This document shows positions 27,411 through 38,343 of a stretch of 64,000 nucleotides of DNA, piece after piece (positions within the stretch are counted from its first letter, which is position 1; every line of letters begins with the position of its first letter). Made by a program: the position numbers and the translations under genes. Source of the DNA: Dictyophora rubrovolvata. Its lineage: Eukaryota; Basidiomycota; Agaricomycetes; Phallales; Phallaceae. The stretch is from the NCBI GenBank assembly GCA_029959195.1, contig CP114118.1:2294001-2358000 (forward strand), written 5' to 3'. The notes beneath the pieces are model-generated. The model ran no database searches and was not told the DNA's origin. It saw only the letters and a program-made list of their open reading frames with translations.

Positions 27411-30400
27411 TCATAGATCCATGTCAATATCCACGGTCCCACGAAGGGTATGTAAGGCTACATCACGACCCCACTGAAGAGCCTCTAGTACAACTTTGTT
27501 GTCCTCTTCAAAGTCGTCCAATACGTTTCTAATGAAGATAATTAGACCCTGAGTTAAAGTAGGAGCCCGTAGAGCTTTGGTGAAGACTTGTTCAAGAACA
27601 TCTTGCTTTCTTTCGGTCCCTGTAAGGTATCTGGCCGCCGTCTGATTCAATGTAATTGCTGGTGACGAAACTTGACTGCTGATAAATATGTGGAAGAACA
27701 GGTTTCGTATGAATGCTTTTGTTGGTGACCGTAACCGTGTAAAATCCACCGGCTACATATTCCCCCACCAGAATAAGAACATCCGAGCGAAATAAAAGAT
27801 TTATCTTACCTTGAAAATCAAAAGCGAGGAACCATCTTTGGCGATTAACCAAGCAAAAGCTCGTGCAAAGTGGGAATGTTTTGATATTGAAGATTTGGTG
27901 ACATCAAAGTCAGGCTCGTCATTTTGCACGTTTTTCAAAATCTCAGCTCCACCCACTTCTTTCTCCCCCATCTGACGAAGAAAGTCCCAGAAGCAATATT
28001 GAAGCGTGATTTTATTTGAATGTGAATTTTGGCTTAATTGTTGTAAGACCAAAGTATAATAAGGGTTATATTGCTTTTCCTACACAAACCGAACTCAGTT
28101 CATAAAAGAAGACTGTGATAGGTGAGCTTACATTTCCGAGACAATGAAGCACAACTCGAATTATTTCCCTTTGTTGTACCTCAGAAAGGTTTAGCTGAGA
28201 GAGTCTTTCGCAGGCATCGATGTAGTCCTAAAACCAGTCAAGCTTTACTTTCAAACGCGCGATAATGTGATGAAATTACATCGCTGCTCATGAGAACTAC
28301 GAAAATGCTCCGCCGGACGTCGGTATTCATTCCTTGCTTTCGTGCCAATTTCAACAATGAATCGTCACTTTGAGTTTGACTCGATGCCAATTGAATTTCA
28401 TTGGTCTTTTCGACAAGTGGATTGCCATTCCATGCTGCACCAATCAGCCACCATTTACCGCGCTTTTCTGCTGAACGGAGATCACTCAAGGTAACACGAA
28501 GGGGTTCATGGGCCCTGACTGAAATGAAATGAGGTAAGACGCAGCCAGTGGTGTCAAAAGCAACCCGTACCATGATGCTTCTTATTCAGTCCAGTCAAGA
28601 ACTTTTTCATACGATCCACCTGCTCGATGTGAACGTCTGGATTGGTAGTTCGTTTAAGCTTATTGTTCTTGAGATTTGTCAGAGTTTCCACCATGAATTG
28701 AGTGCGCGAACTGAACATTTCATAAGCCAATAAAAGCGAAAAAAAAACACTTGTAAATACCTGATCGTGGATTTATCCTTCTCAGTGATTTTTGTGTGTA
28801 CGATGTCGACAATATCCTTCAAGGCCGATGGGTCATCTTGCCGTAGCTGTTGACCGGAATCTGAAGCAATCAGGATCATAAATAATCAGATGCAGAGGAA
28901 TTCTTACTTCGAAGGATCTTGAGAAGTAACTCCACATCCATCTCATCTAACCGGTCAAGCAATTCTCGGATAATGTCATACACCAGAACACAAGATATAA
29001 CTTGAAAGTTATATAACTCCGATAAAAGGATAGCAAGATTGAGACATTCTTTCCCTCGAAGTACATTCGGATCGATCTCTGTTTCGATTTTGGGTGCATT
29101 GTTGGGTGATTCTTGACTTTGATAATAATGGTGATATGTATCGTTGAGGCTTTGGATAAGATGCGCAGCTACAAAGGAGCCCATTAATGTGACTTTATAT
29201 AAAGAACAGACGTGGACGTACCAAAATCAACCCCCATTAGCTTGTACAAGGCACCTATTAGCGTCGCATGCAATACGACGAATGCATCTAAGTGTGAGGA
29301 ATGCAAGGTGATACTATCGATAATCAACGCTACCAGCGAGGTAGTCACATCTGATGACTGAATTAGTGATAGACATTGGAACATATATATGTAACCGCAC
29401 CATTCCTTGGGTGTTCACGATAGACTTCTTCGATGGAGTTTATGATACTGGTGAGATTCGCTTCACTTAACCTAAATATCATCAATGATATGATATTAAA
29501 AGGGGGGCTGATTGACTCTACCTATTCAAAAGACCTTTTAGTTGTCGAACCAGTTTGCTGAGCTTTTCGGAATTGGTTTCCGCATTTCTCAAGTGGGGAG
29601 GCACATAGTGTGTCTCTTGATACCTTACATTAGATTTTTTGACTGTTCGTGAAAATTTTGAAACCCACGCGTTCCAACTGTTGGCTTTATGGGTGGATCT
29701 ATTATTCGGGGGGACTCGACGGTAGTTCCTGGGTTTGTTGACAGGTCGTCATAAATATCAGCAGAGAACCCTTCGAAGTCAGAAAGTTCGTTCTGTGTTT
29801 CATCTTCATCTTCATCTTCATCGTCATCGGAAGTCTTCGAGGGTTCTTCGTCACTCCCAGATGAATCATCCTTCTACTTTGTGAGACAACGAGAGCAAAA
29901 GCAGCCGACTAACCATACCGATTCACCAATTTCCATTCTCTGTGAAGCCATAGGACGGGAAGAAAAACGGTCCAAATCTTCCATTAGATCTAGAAAGTAT
30001 GAAATTCAGCATATAATACGCGACACATGAAGTTCATGATTACCATCCAAACCGTCTCCAAATAACCTACTCTTCTTGGCAGACGAAGGTCCAGCTCCAA
30101 GTTGGGCTTCTAACCAAGAAATGCGCGCATCTTCCGGATCTTTTTCGAAATCAAGAGCGAGGACTTTGCCACTTAACTTTGATTTTTTCTTCGTCTTAAT
30201 AGTGGAGACCTTTTGTGCGTCTACATCACTATTTTGCGCATTAAATCGGACCGTTTTCTTTGAAAGCCCGTCTGAACGTGATTCGTTGTGCGATTCAAGC
30301 TTAGATGCAGATGGTTTCGGCTGAGTGAAGAATTGAGCTTTTCGCTGTTTCTGTTCTTGACGAGCTTGTTTCCGAGTTTCTTTGCGGCTAGGAGCTGACC

Positions 30401-30530
30401 TCTTTCGCTTACGTGGACTTGAATCTACAAAGTAATGTCAATATTGCATCATACCAAAAAAAACTCTTTCACTTTGCTCAGTCTCAATCTGTTCTCGTAG
30501 GGATGCAGGCAAACGAAGTGAGAGCGGCAT
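27411..30530 (-). CDS. SGD1: Nucleolar MIF4G/MA3-domain protein Sgd1/NOM1
   Basis: Ribosome biogenesis factor of the pre-40S pathway; its MIF4G domain recruits a DEAD-box helicase of the eIF4A-III/Fal1 type in known homologues. The start is the ATG at 30,528-30,530 (MPLSLRLPASLREQIE). Basic nuclear-signal-like segments follow (SSPRKRKRSAP), then VRFNAQNSDVDAQKVST, KKKSKLSGKVLALDFEKDP and ARISWLEAQLG. A long acidic run of alternating Asp/Glu lies near 29,800-29,860. The MIF4G part begins YVPPHLRNAETN, with VTTSLVALIIDSITLHSSHL and NLAILLSELYNFQVI. The MA3 part includes VQQREIIRVVLHCLG-like sequence near 28,130-28,190. The gene ends VALHTLRGTVDIDMDL. It converges on EFM4 with only 24 bases between stops. 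Confidence 0.92.
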
Positions 30531-31768
30531 AGACCGGCTAGCTTCGGGCGTCTGACACACTTGAGTTTTTCATCCGCAACGTTGGGGACTGTCACTGTCG
30601 GCATTATAGCCTGTCCAAACGGTTTCTAGGGACGAGGAAACTGCACACGCATGCTAAGCCTAGTTCTCATGACATCGATTAGCCAGCAAGCCCTCCATGT
30701 CGTACGAGCATAGGCCAGTCGACACAAAGGCGCGGGGGCATTGAAAACGTAACTCGCCGCTAAGATATACTGGGCCTAAATGGGATCTACCCTAGCAGCA
30801 CCATTTCAACAATTTTTTTTCTATGGTTAGCGGGCAGACTTTAGTGTGTATGACGTTAGTATCTCCATTCAAGTCCAAGTCCGTGTGTGATCGAATCAAT
30901 TAATGTTGTGAATTAGATCCCTTTTCCGGTACCATAGAGACTAGTAGATTCCCGAGGTTTTATGCTAATGGAGAAGTTCAAACCAAGTGTTTTCGAAGCA
31001 TCTCGTACTGAATCTCAACACTGGATCCGCTGTCTGTAATCCACTACCGAGCGTAACTCTCCAGGCTGATCAGTGATGACCTTCGTTGAACCAGTAATGC
31101 GACGCCACTCTAGGCATTAAGATTAAGAGAGACTCGGGCTTGGCCTCGAGTTGGTCGTGTCAGGCCTGATATAGCCGCGATGTGCATTTCCTTGACGATA
31201 TTGGATTTCTGAAATCTCAACAGCTTTCATGTCCGCGTGACAGGAGCTTGTATTGATCCCGGAGGGCTATGTAATGGAAGCTTTCGGCTCTTGACTAGCT
31301 TTTTTAACATATGCTAGCCTTGTGTGCCGACTCCATAAAGTCAGTTCTTTCTTCACACACTTGCGTAACTATGTAATCGATGTTGTATCAAATATACTAG
31401 GTTACATAAATGCTTTTAGGTCTTGGAGCACGCGAAAAACTGACTGGACAACTAGATGAATTAATTGCTCCACGAAATTAATGGAAAAAAAAACAATTGC
31501 AAAAAGTGTGTTGTTAAAGTAACTGAAACTTTGAACAGTTTCAAATATAAACAGCCATTTTTCTGAGCGCTCGGTGACAGAGTATGCTGTTGCCAGACTG
31601 AATGAAAAAAATGCCTACATAGGCACTTGGTTAGTCATATCGATTAAGTCATGCGGTTTACTATTTGCTCCCCGAGTGCTGATTTATTTTGGTCCGAGTG
31701 CTAATTATCTTCCGTCTTTTTCTTCGTGCTTCACTGCTCGTTGAAACAACGTTTTTTAACTGAAAAAA
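30531..31768. other. Intergenic region of 1.2 kb
   Basis: Between two divergent genes. It is AT-rich with several poly-A and poly-T runs (for example about 30,812-30,820 and 31,484-31,492). No open frame with family motifs, no tRNA and no repeat pair were found. Confidence 0.35.
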
Positions 31769-33580
31769 ATGGTGACTGAGCCTGGACTTTCGAGCACTAG
31801 CTTGGAAGAATCGGACTCCTGCAAAGACACACTGTTAGTTTACTTTTGTCTCTGTACGTGCTCGGTGTTTGCTCTAATGACTTTTGCTTGTTACAGGGCT
31901 CGAGCTCCTGTTTTGGCAAATGGCTTGAATGAACCGGGCGCTGTTTCACCATCTTCACGGTATGAATACTTCTGAACAGCAGAACCTAGCACAACAAATA
32001 AACTATCATGTGTAATGCCAGGAAACGCAAAATTGATTATGAGGGGGGCATCGAGTGCTATCCAACGGCTGCGAAACGTCGTTTTGAGTCCCAAATGCTC
32101 ATGGGTGTTCCTGAACTAGCAGAAGGCAAATTTCTCTGCTGGTGCTCCGAATGGATCTCGATATCCCTGGAGGTATGCCGTTTTTATAATATTCTATCTT
32201 GAATCTAAAAGCGGTACTTTCAATAGAATTGGCGCAAGCATATTTTGAATTGCCAACACTCGAAGGCGAAAGGTGTCTTGTACGCTGCACAGATGATCGT
32301 TGACTTGGATTGTTATACTTACATAAACGGCCCCCAGTTCTCTAGAGGATATATTCGGTATCGCGATGGAATCTTCTCCAAAGACAAGGGGTAATGAACG
32401 AAGGGACAGGTCTATTATTTCGACTCACCTATCGGGGATACATGGAGAGGAAGAGCTGGACCTCCGAAAGGCCGGCAAAGAGGACACTAGTGTTCACTAT
32501 GATAGCCACACAGCGGAAACTGGCCAAAATGCTTCAAATCGTGGAGATTTTGAGAATGATCTTGAAAGCGGAACCGCTACGCCATACCCGATAAGGAGGA
32601 AAAGACCTAATCGTACAGAAGAGGAGCGGTTACAAGAGTTCCTCGATGATCCTCAAGTGAAAGAAGTTACACCGGTAATACGTTCCAATGTCAACGCTAC
32701 CTAATATTGATTCATTTTAGTATCAAGTCCTGTGTCGCGCGTGTAATAAGTGGATCAAACTTCGCAACAATTCACGTTACTGCTCAGTTCCTTGGCGATG
32801 TCATAAAGCCTCCTGGTAAAGTATACAACTCATCTACGTTCTTTGTTTACTTATGCGATAAGTAGTAAATGGAACGTTACGTCAAGAGAAAATGCGAGCG
32901 TGATATCATTGGCAGGCATGTCATCAAGCAAAGTCGAGACTACGCATTCTTCTTCTTCACGCCATCTAAACGTCAAAATCCCTCTTGCAAATGCGCTCCC
33001 ATCTTTACAAACTGATTCGACGGTACAATTGCCACCCGACAACTCAGAATCTCCCCCGAGAGCCAGGCGGCTACATGCTGAAAGTCGTAAAGCGATCCTA
33101 GAAGCAGACCCAAACGCTGAATTGGTTGAACCGGCAAGTACAATCCTAGTTCTTCCAGGGGAGCGTAATAACCACTACAGCAGCATCAGGTTCTGTGCGG
33201 GTTGTGCAAGAAATGGGTGAAACTTCGACCAAAATCTACTTTCTGTTCAGCTCCATGGCGAAGTCACGTTCGCAGATGCATTGCGAGATCCGCGAAAAAA
33301 AAGTAACGCTCCTCAAATATCTCTTTGCCTGATTAATCTCATTGTATGAGTTTTCAGTGTAAAAGTATCATCGGCCTCCAATCTCAAAGAGGGTAAATTG
33401 AGTTCAAGATTGGCCACCGGTGGTTTAGAAGGTGGTTCGACTGCAAGTTCGAGCATCGATAATGACATGAGCCCAAAACACCGTGGTCGCCCACGTAAAA
33501 ATCTTGCTCCTGAAACGACAATTAAATACGTTAAAGAGAGCATGGATTCGGATAGATCTTATGAATCAGAGGAACTGTAG
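31769..33580 (+). CDS. Unnamed protein with repeated Cys/His modules and an AT-hook
   Basis: I do not recognise a named family. The start ATG is at 31,769 (MVTEPGLSSTSLEESD). Several short introns can be placed in phase. Two modules are alike: CRACNKWIKLRNNSRYC followed by SVPWRCHKASC, and CGLCKKWVKLRPKSTFC followed by SAPWRSHVRRC. The shared pattern is C-x2-C-x-KW[IV]KL-x6-C-x2-PW-x2-H-x3-C, which suggests zinc binding. An earlier segment (CWCSEWISISLE, then NWRKHILNC) looks like a diverged first module. The last exon has an AT-hook (HRGRPRKN), suggesting DNA or chromatin binding. The intron before the last module has a GC donor (33,134-33,180). A nuclear, possibly DNA-binding role is inference only. 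Confidence 0.75.
33134..33180 (+). other. Non-canonical GC-AG intron
   Basis: Splicing at 33,133/33,134 (donor GCAAGT) and 33,180/33,181 (acceptor CTACAG) joins ...LVEP to QHQVLCGLCKKW and keeps the frame. The sister module upstream has a GT-AG intron at the same place (...EVTP, then YQVLCRACNKW). No GT donor nearby gives the same join. Confidence 0.7.
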
Positions 33581-34075
33581 CAGGAGTACATTTAAGTTTG
33601 ATAACCGTACAATATGGCCATGTAGTTACATTAATGCGATAGACTATTATAATAAGATAGAAAGCGAGTGGAAGAATTGTAATATGAATATTAGTGTTTG
33701 ACATTTCCAACTTGGATGAAGAGGGCCGATCTCAGCCAAAGCCAGCCTCAGGCTTTGGTGAAGTAGGTACTACTTCAAACTAGAGTCAGTTGGCCCAGTG
33801 TATTAATGCTGAATCTTCAAGTTTATCAATAACTCAAAACTAATAAAAAATCATCGAAAGTGCTATTTTATCAACGTCGTAATATGCCGGCTTGGGAACT
33901 TGAAAGTGCTCGGCTGGCACTCGGATATCGGAATACTGTCTGCTTATGAAAGCCTCGCTGAAAACGGACTACGCAATCTCTCCTTGTAGTCGCCTCACCA
34001 GCATTTCTATTTTTTCTGTTCACTTAATAAACGCGGAGACACCATTTTCTACGAGAGTGAAGGACAAATAAAACA
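33581..34075. other. Intergenic region upstream of Lon
   Basis: 495 bases between two plus-strand genes: the 3' UTR of the Cys/His-module gene and the promoter of Lon. No coding frame or recognisable motif was seen. Confidence 0.35.
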
Positions 34076-37000
34076 ATGACCCAGGTCATTGTTTCGCGGT
34101 TAGCGTTAAGCAAGGGCTTTCGGCTTCGCTGCCACTCGCATCCCTGTCTAAAAGAAATTACGCCGTCGACAGCGTCGTGGAAATCCGCGTATAGTTTTTT
34201 AAATCAGGGCTCATGTCGGAGAGGGCTTACCACAAGTGTTGTTAAAAAGTACCCCCGACGGACAGACGTCTTAGGTTCTCCGCGGTGGATAAATCGCCAA
34301 AGCGAGAAATCCGACAGCAAAGAGAACTCAGACGAGGAAGCTCAGGAGGAGGACACGGAAGAGACCCCCAAACGACGCGATAAATCAGAGAGCCCGGGAT
34401 CAGAGGTTCGGTTGTCCGAAGATGAAGGCGGAAGAGCATCGTCTTCGTCATCTCCAGCATCTTCTTCCGGTGAGCATGACGGAAACAGCGGCGAAGGTCC
34501 ATCGTCATCATCGTCTTCACCTCCACCGCATCGTGAATCCGCACCTCCTACTTCAGCCATATCTAGACAAAACGTTCCGGAAAATTACCCCCAAGTGCTG
34601 GCCCTTCCCATTGCTCGACGACCTTTATTTCCCGGTTTTTATAAAGCCGTAGTGATCAAGAACCCCGCTGTCGTTGCCGCCATAAAAGAGATGATGAAAC
34701 GCGGTCAGCCTTATTTGGGTGCATTTCTTTTGAAAGACGAGCATACCGACAGTGATATCATAACGGATATTAACTCTGTTCACCACGTCGGCGTCTTTGC
34801 CCAAATCACGAGTATATTCACGGCATCCGGTGCAGTATCCAAAGAAGACGATGGCAAGGAGGAAGGTTTAACCGCCGTACTGTACCCTCATCGACGGATT
34901 AAACTCACAAGTTTGATTTCACGAGCTGACTCGACGACCACAGCTACTGTCCAAAGGCTGGATGAAGCATCGGAGGGGGCTCCCTTAACACCGCCTGCAT
35001 CACCTTTGACGTCAGAAATAGAGTTACCCACGTCAGGGGAAGGTTCACCTTCCCCATCAATGCAAGCGGGTAAGTTGTTGCAGTCGGTCTATAACAGTAT
35101 TCCAGGTGACTGAGGGACTATTTAGCTTCCCCACAAACGAGCTTCTTGCGCAATTATCCTATATCTGTCGTTAACGTGGAAAATCTTACTGTCGTGCCTT
35201 TTAACAAGGATGACCAGTATATACGGGCCGTAATGTCAGAAATCGTGTCTGTCTTCAAAGATATAGCTCAACTAAACCCGCTATTCCGAGATCAAATCAC
35301 CAATTTCTCAATTAGTCAGATTGCCACAAATGTGTTTGACGAACCTGATAAACTGGCTGATTTTGCTGCCGCTGTCTCTGCTGGAGATGTCAGTGAACTA
35401 CAGGACGTTCTGGAGAGTTTGATTATTGAGGACAGACTTCGCAAGGCATTATTGGTTCTTAAGAAGGAGCTCATCAACGCGCAGCTCCAAAGCAAGATCT
35501 CGCGAGATGTTGACTCAAAAATTGCCAAACGGCAGCGAGAATATTATCTTATGGAGCAATTAAAGGGTATTAAAAAGGAACTCGGAATGGAAAGCGACGG
35601 AAAGGACAAGTTAATTGAGAAATTCAAGGAGCGAGCCGCTAATCTGAAGATGCCCGAAGGCGTTCGTAAGGTATTTGATGAAGAACTGAACAAGCTCATG
35701 CATCTGGAACCCGCTGCAAGTGAAGCCAACGTGACTCGAAATTATTTGGACTGGCTTACTCAGGTTGGTTAGTTACTGTGATATGAAGCTGCAGAGCGCT
35801 GATTATCTCGTATATCAGATTCCTTGGGGACAACACTCCAAAGAGAATTATTCCATTACTCATGCTAAGAAGGTCCTGGATGAAGATCATTATGGTTTGA
35901 AGGATGTTAAAGACCGGATTCTTGAATTCCTTGCTGTAGGCAAGTTACGTGGAACCGTTGAAGGAAAGATTATATGCTTCGTTGGTCCACCTGGTGTTGG
36001 GAAAACGAGTATCGGCAAATCAATTGCGAGAGCGTTGAACCGCCAGTTCTTCCGGTTTTCTGTCGGAGGGTTGACAGATGTCGCTGAAATCAAGGGACAT
36101 CGAAGGACCTATGTTGGGTAGGCTAAAGTAACTCTAAAATCGCTTTTCGATCTTTGACAAAGTGTTTTAGGGCCCTTCCGAGCAAAATTATTCAGGCCTT
36201 AAAGCGTGTTGGAACTGAAAACCCTTTAATCCTCATTGACGAGGTTGATAAAATCGGTCGAGGTATTAATGGCGATCCAGCAAGCGCACTGTTAGAGATG
36301 TTAGATCCCGAGCAGAATAACGCGTTTTTAGATCACTAGTGAGTTCTTTTCATGCTTCAAAATGAAAAATAGAGATGACTTAAACCTCGTAGCATGGATG
36401 TCCCTGTTGATCTGTCTCGTGTATTATTTGTTTGTACAGGTACGTCCAACATGTATTTCTGCTTTGTTATTTCTAACAGCCCTTGTACTAGCTAATGTGG
36501 CCGATACCATTCCTGCTCCACTGCTGGATCGCATGGAAGTCCTGGAAGTCAGTGGCTATGTATCCGAAGAAAAGATGGTTATAGCGGACAAGTATCTTGG
36601 GCCCCAAGCTAAAGAGGCGTCAGGACTAAAGAATGCAGATGTTGTATTAGAACCAAGCGCGGTAGACACCCTCATAAAGTACTATTGCCGAGAGAGTGGG
36701 GTACGTAACTTGAAGAAGCATATAGACAAGGTGGGCTATACTTTTTTTTGAATAATAACGCCTATCTTTAATCTACACATGCTTTAGATTTACCGTAAAA
36801 CGGCATTGAAGATTGTGGAAGACCTAGGAGAAGATGCATTCCCAGAAGAGAAGGCATTACCTCAAGATACTCAAAAGACAGTTGAAAATCTAGCACCTGC
36901 CCAGGCTGTATCGTCAACTTCGAGAGAACAGCCTAAAAGTGAAGAACCCACGAATGTAACGACCGAGGAACGCAAACCTCTCGAGATACCATCAACAGTG

Positions 37001-37804
37001 CATGTACGGATTAACTCGGGCAATCTGAAAGATTACGTCGGACCTCCGATATACCATAAAGATCGTATGTACGTTACTGCACCGCCACCTGGTGTTAGTA
37101 CAGGTCTCGGATACTTGGGTAATGGTTCGGGAGCTGTTATGCCAGTCGAAGCAACAGTGAGTTTCTGGCCGTATACGGAAAGTAACCTACAGAAAATGAT
37201 GCGTGATTTCTTAGAGCATGTCCGGTAAAGGTAACCTGCAACTAACAGGTAAACTGGGCGAAGTTATTCGAGAAAGTGCGCAGATTGCCCTTAGTTGGGT
37301 GAAAAGCCATGCTTGGGAGCTCGGTATCACTCAAGACCCCACCGAACAGTGGTTAAACGAACGGGACGTTCATGTTCATATGCCAGAAGGCAGCATTGGT
37401 AAAGAAGGTCCCAGCGCAGGCACTGCTATCGTGTCTGCATTCGTATCGCTATTAACCAAGACGAAGATTGATCCTGACACTGGTACGTGCTAGATAACAT
37501 TTACTCTTTATTCTGTAACTCAGCCGCCTCACAAATAGCCATGACCGGTGAGATATCCCTGGTAGGACAAGTCCTACCCGTAGGAGGATTGAAGGAGAAA
37601 ATCTTGGCCGCCCACCGAGCGGGAATCAAAACTATCCTCGCGCCTGCCGCCAATAAAGCAGATATAGAAGAAAACGTCCCAGAGAGTGTAAAAACTGGGA
37701 TTCGATTTGTCTACGTAGAAGACATTCGGGAAGTTTTACATGAAGTATTCCGGGACGAACCTCTTGCCCAGTTATTGAAAGAGCGATTACCCTTGCAACA
37801 TTGA
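34076..37804 (+). CDS. PIM1: Mitochondrial Lon protease (Pim1)
   Basis: ATP-dependent serine protease of the mitochondrial matrix that degrades misfolded and oxidised proteins. The ATG at 34,076 opens a basic presequence ([20 protein letters not shown]). A long acidic/Ser-rich region follows, then the LON substrate domain ([20 protein letters not shown]). The AAA+ module has Walker [20 protein letters not shown] (about 35,980-36,030) and Walker [15 protein letters not shown] (near 36,225). The sensor/arginine-finger region includes [18 protein letters not shown] Pro/Glu-rich insertion of about 80 residues sits between AAA+ and protease, as in fungal Pim1. The protease domain carries the Ser of [14 protein letters not shown] (near 37,390) and the Lys of [16 protein letters not shown]. 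Length is about 1,100 residues. It looks complete. Confidence 0.96.
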
Positions 37805-38343
37805 TTATCTTTGGATTCCCAACATATTCACTCATTTTTTTTTTCATTTAGAGCCTAGCTTGTGTTATCTGCATTTGTATCAGTTATTATTTGTTTACGA
37901 ATTCTCTCCCCTACTCAGACGCGAAATAGCAAGAACAAAAAGATTGTATCATAACCAAATATCGCACATTGTGCATGCCACGCTTTATTGCTGAATTTGT
38001 TCTTTTTGCAATAATGATCTAAAACCAAAAGTATTTTTTTCCAGATGTTGAAAATTTCTTTTATTCCATGCGTGGTATTATAAGGATAATAGATCTTTTG
38101 GTAACTACTGTTTGAACAAAAACGGTATATAGCGTACATGTTTGTATCAACTCGAATCCCTACTTAATAATGACTTGTTTGTGGATGATAAAAAAAGCAA
38201 GGGTATAGAAAGAAAGACAGAAAAAGAAGCACAGCAAAAAAATAATAAATGCATGAACAAGATCCCAATGTCCAAGCAAGCAAGCAAGCAAGCAATGAAA
38301 AAAGAGGAGACAATACAGTAACAATCGAAAGACAGCTTTTGTT
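37805..38343. other. Convergent intergenic region, PIM1 / SUN gene
   Basis: 539 AT-rich bases between converging genes, including poly-T tracts and an AAGC microsatellite near 38,272-38,295. Presumably two 3' UTRs. Confidence 0.35.
38272..38295. repeat. Tetranucleotide microsatellite (AAGC)n
   Basis: About five to six perfect tandem copies of AAGC/CAAG in the spacer just beyond the SUN gene stop codon. Confidence 0.8.
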
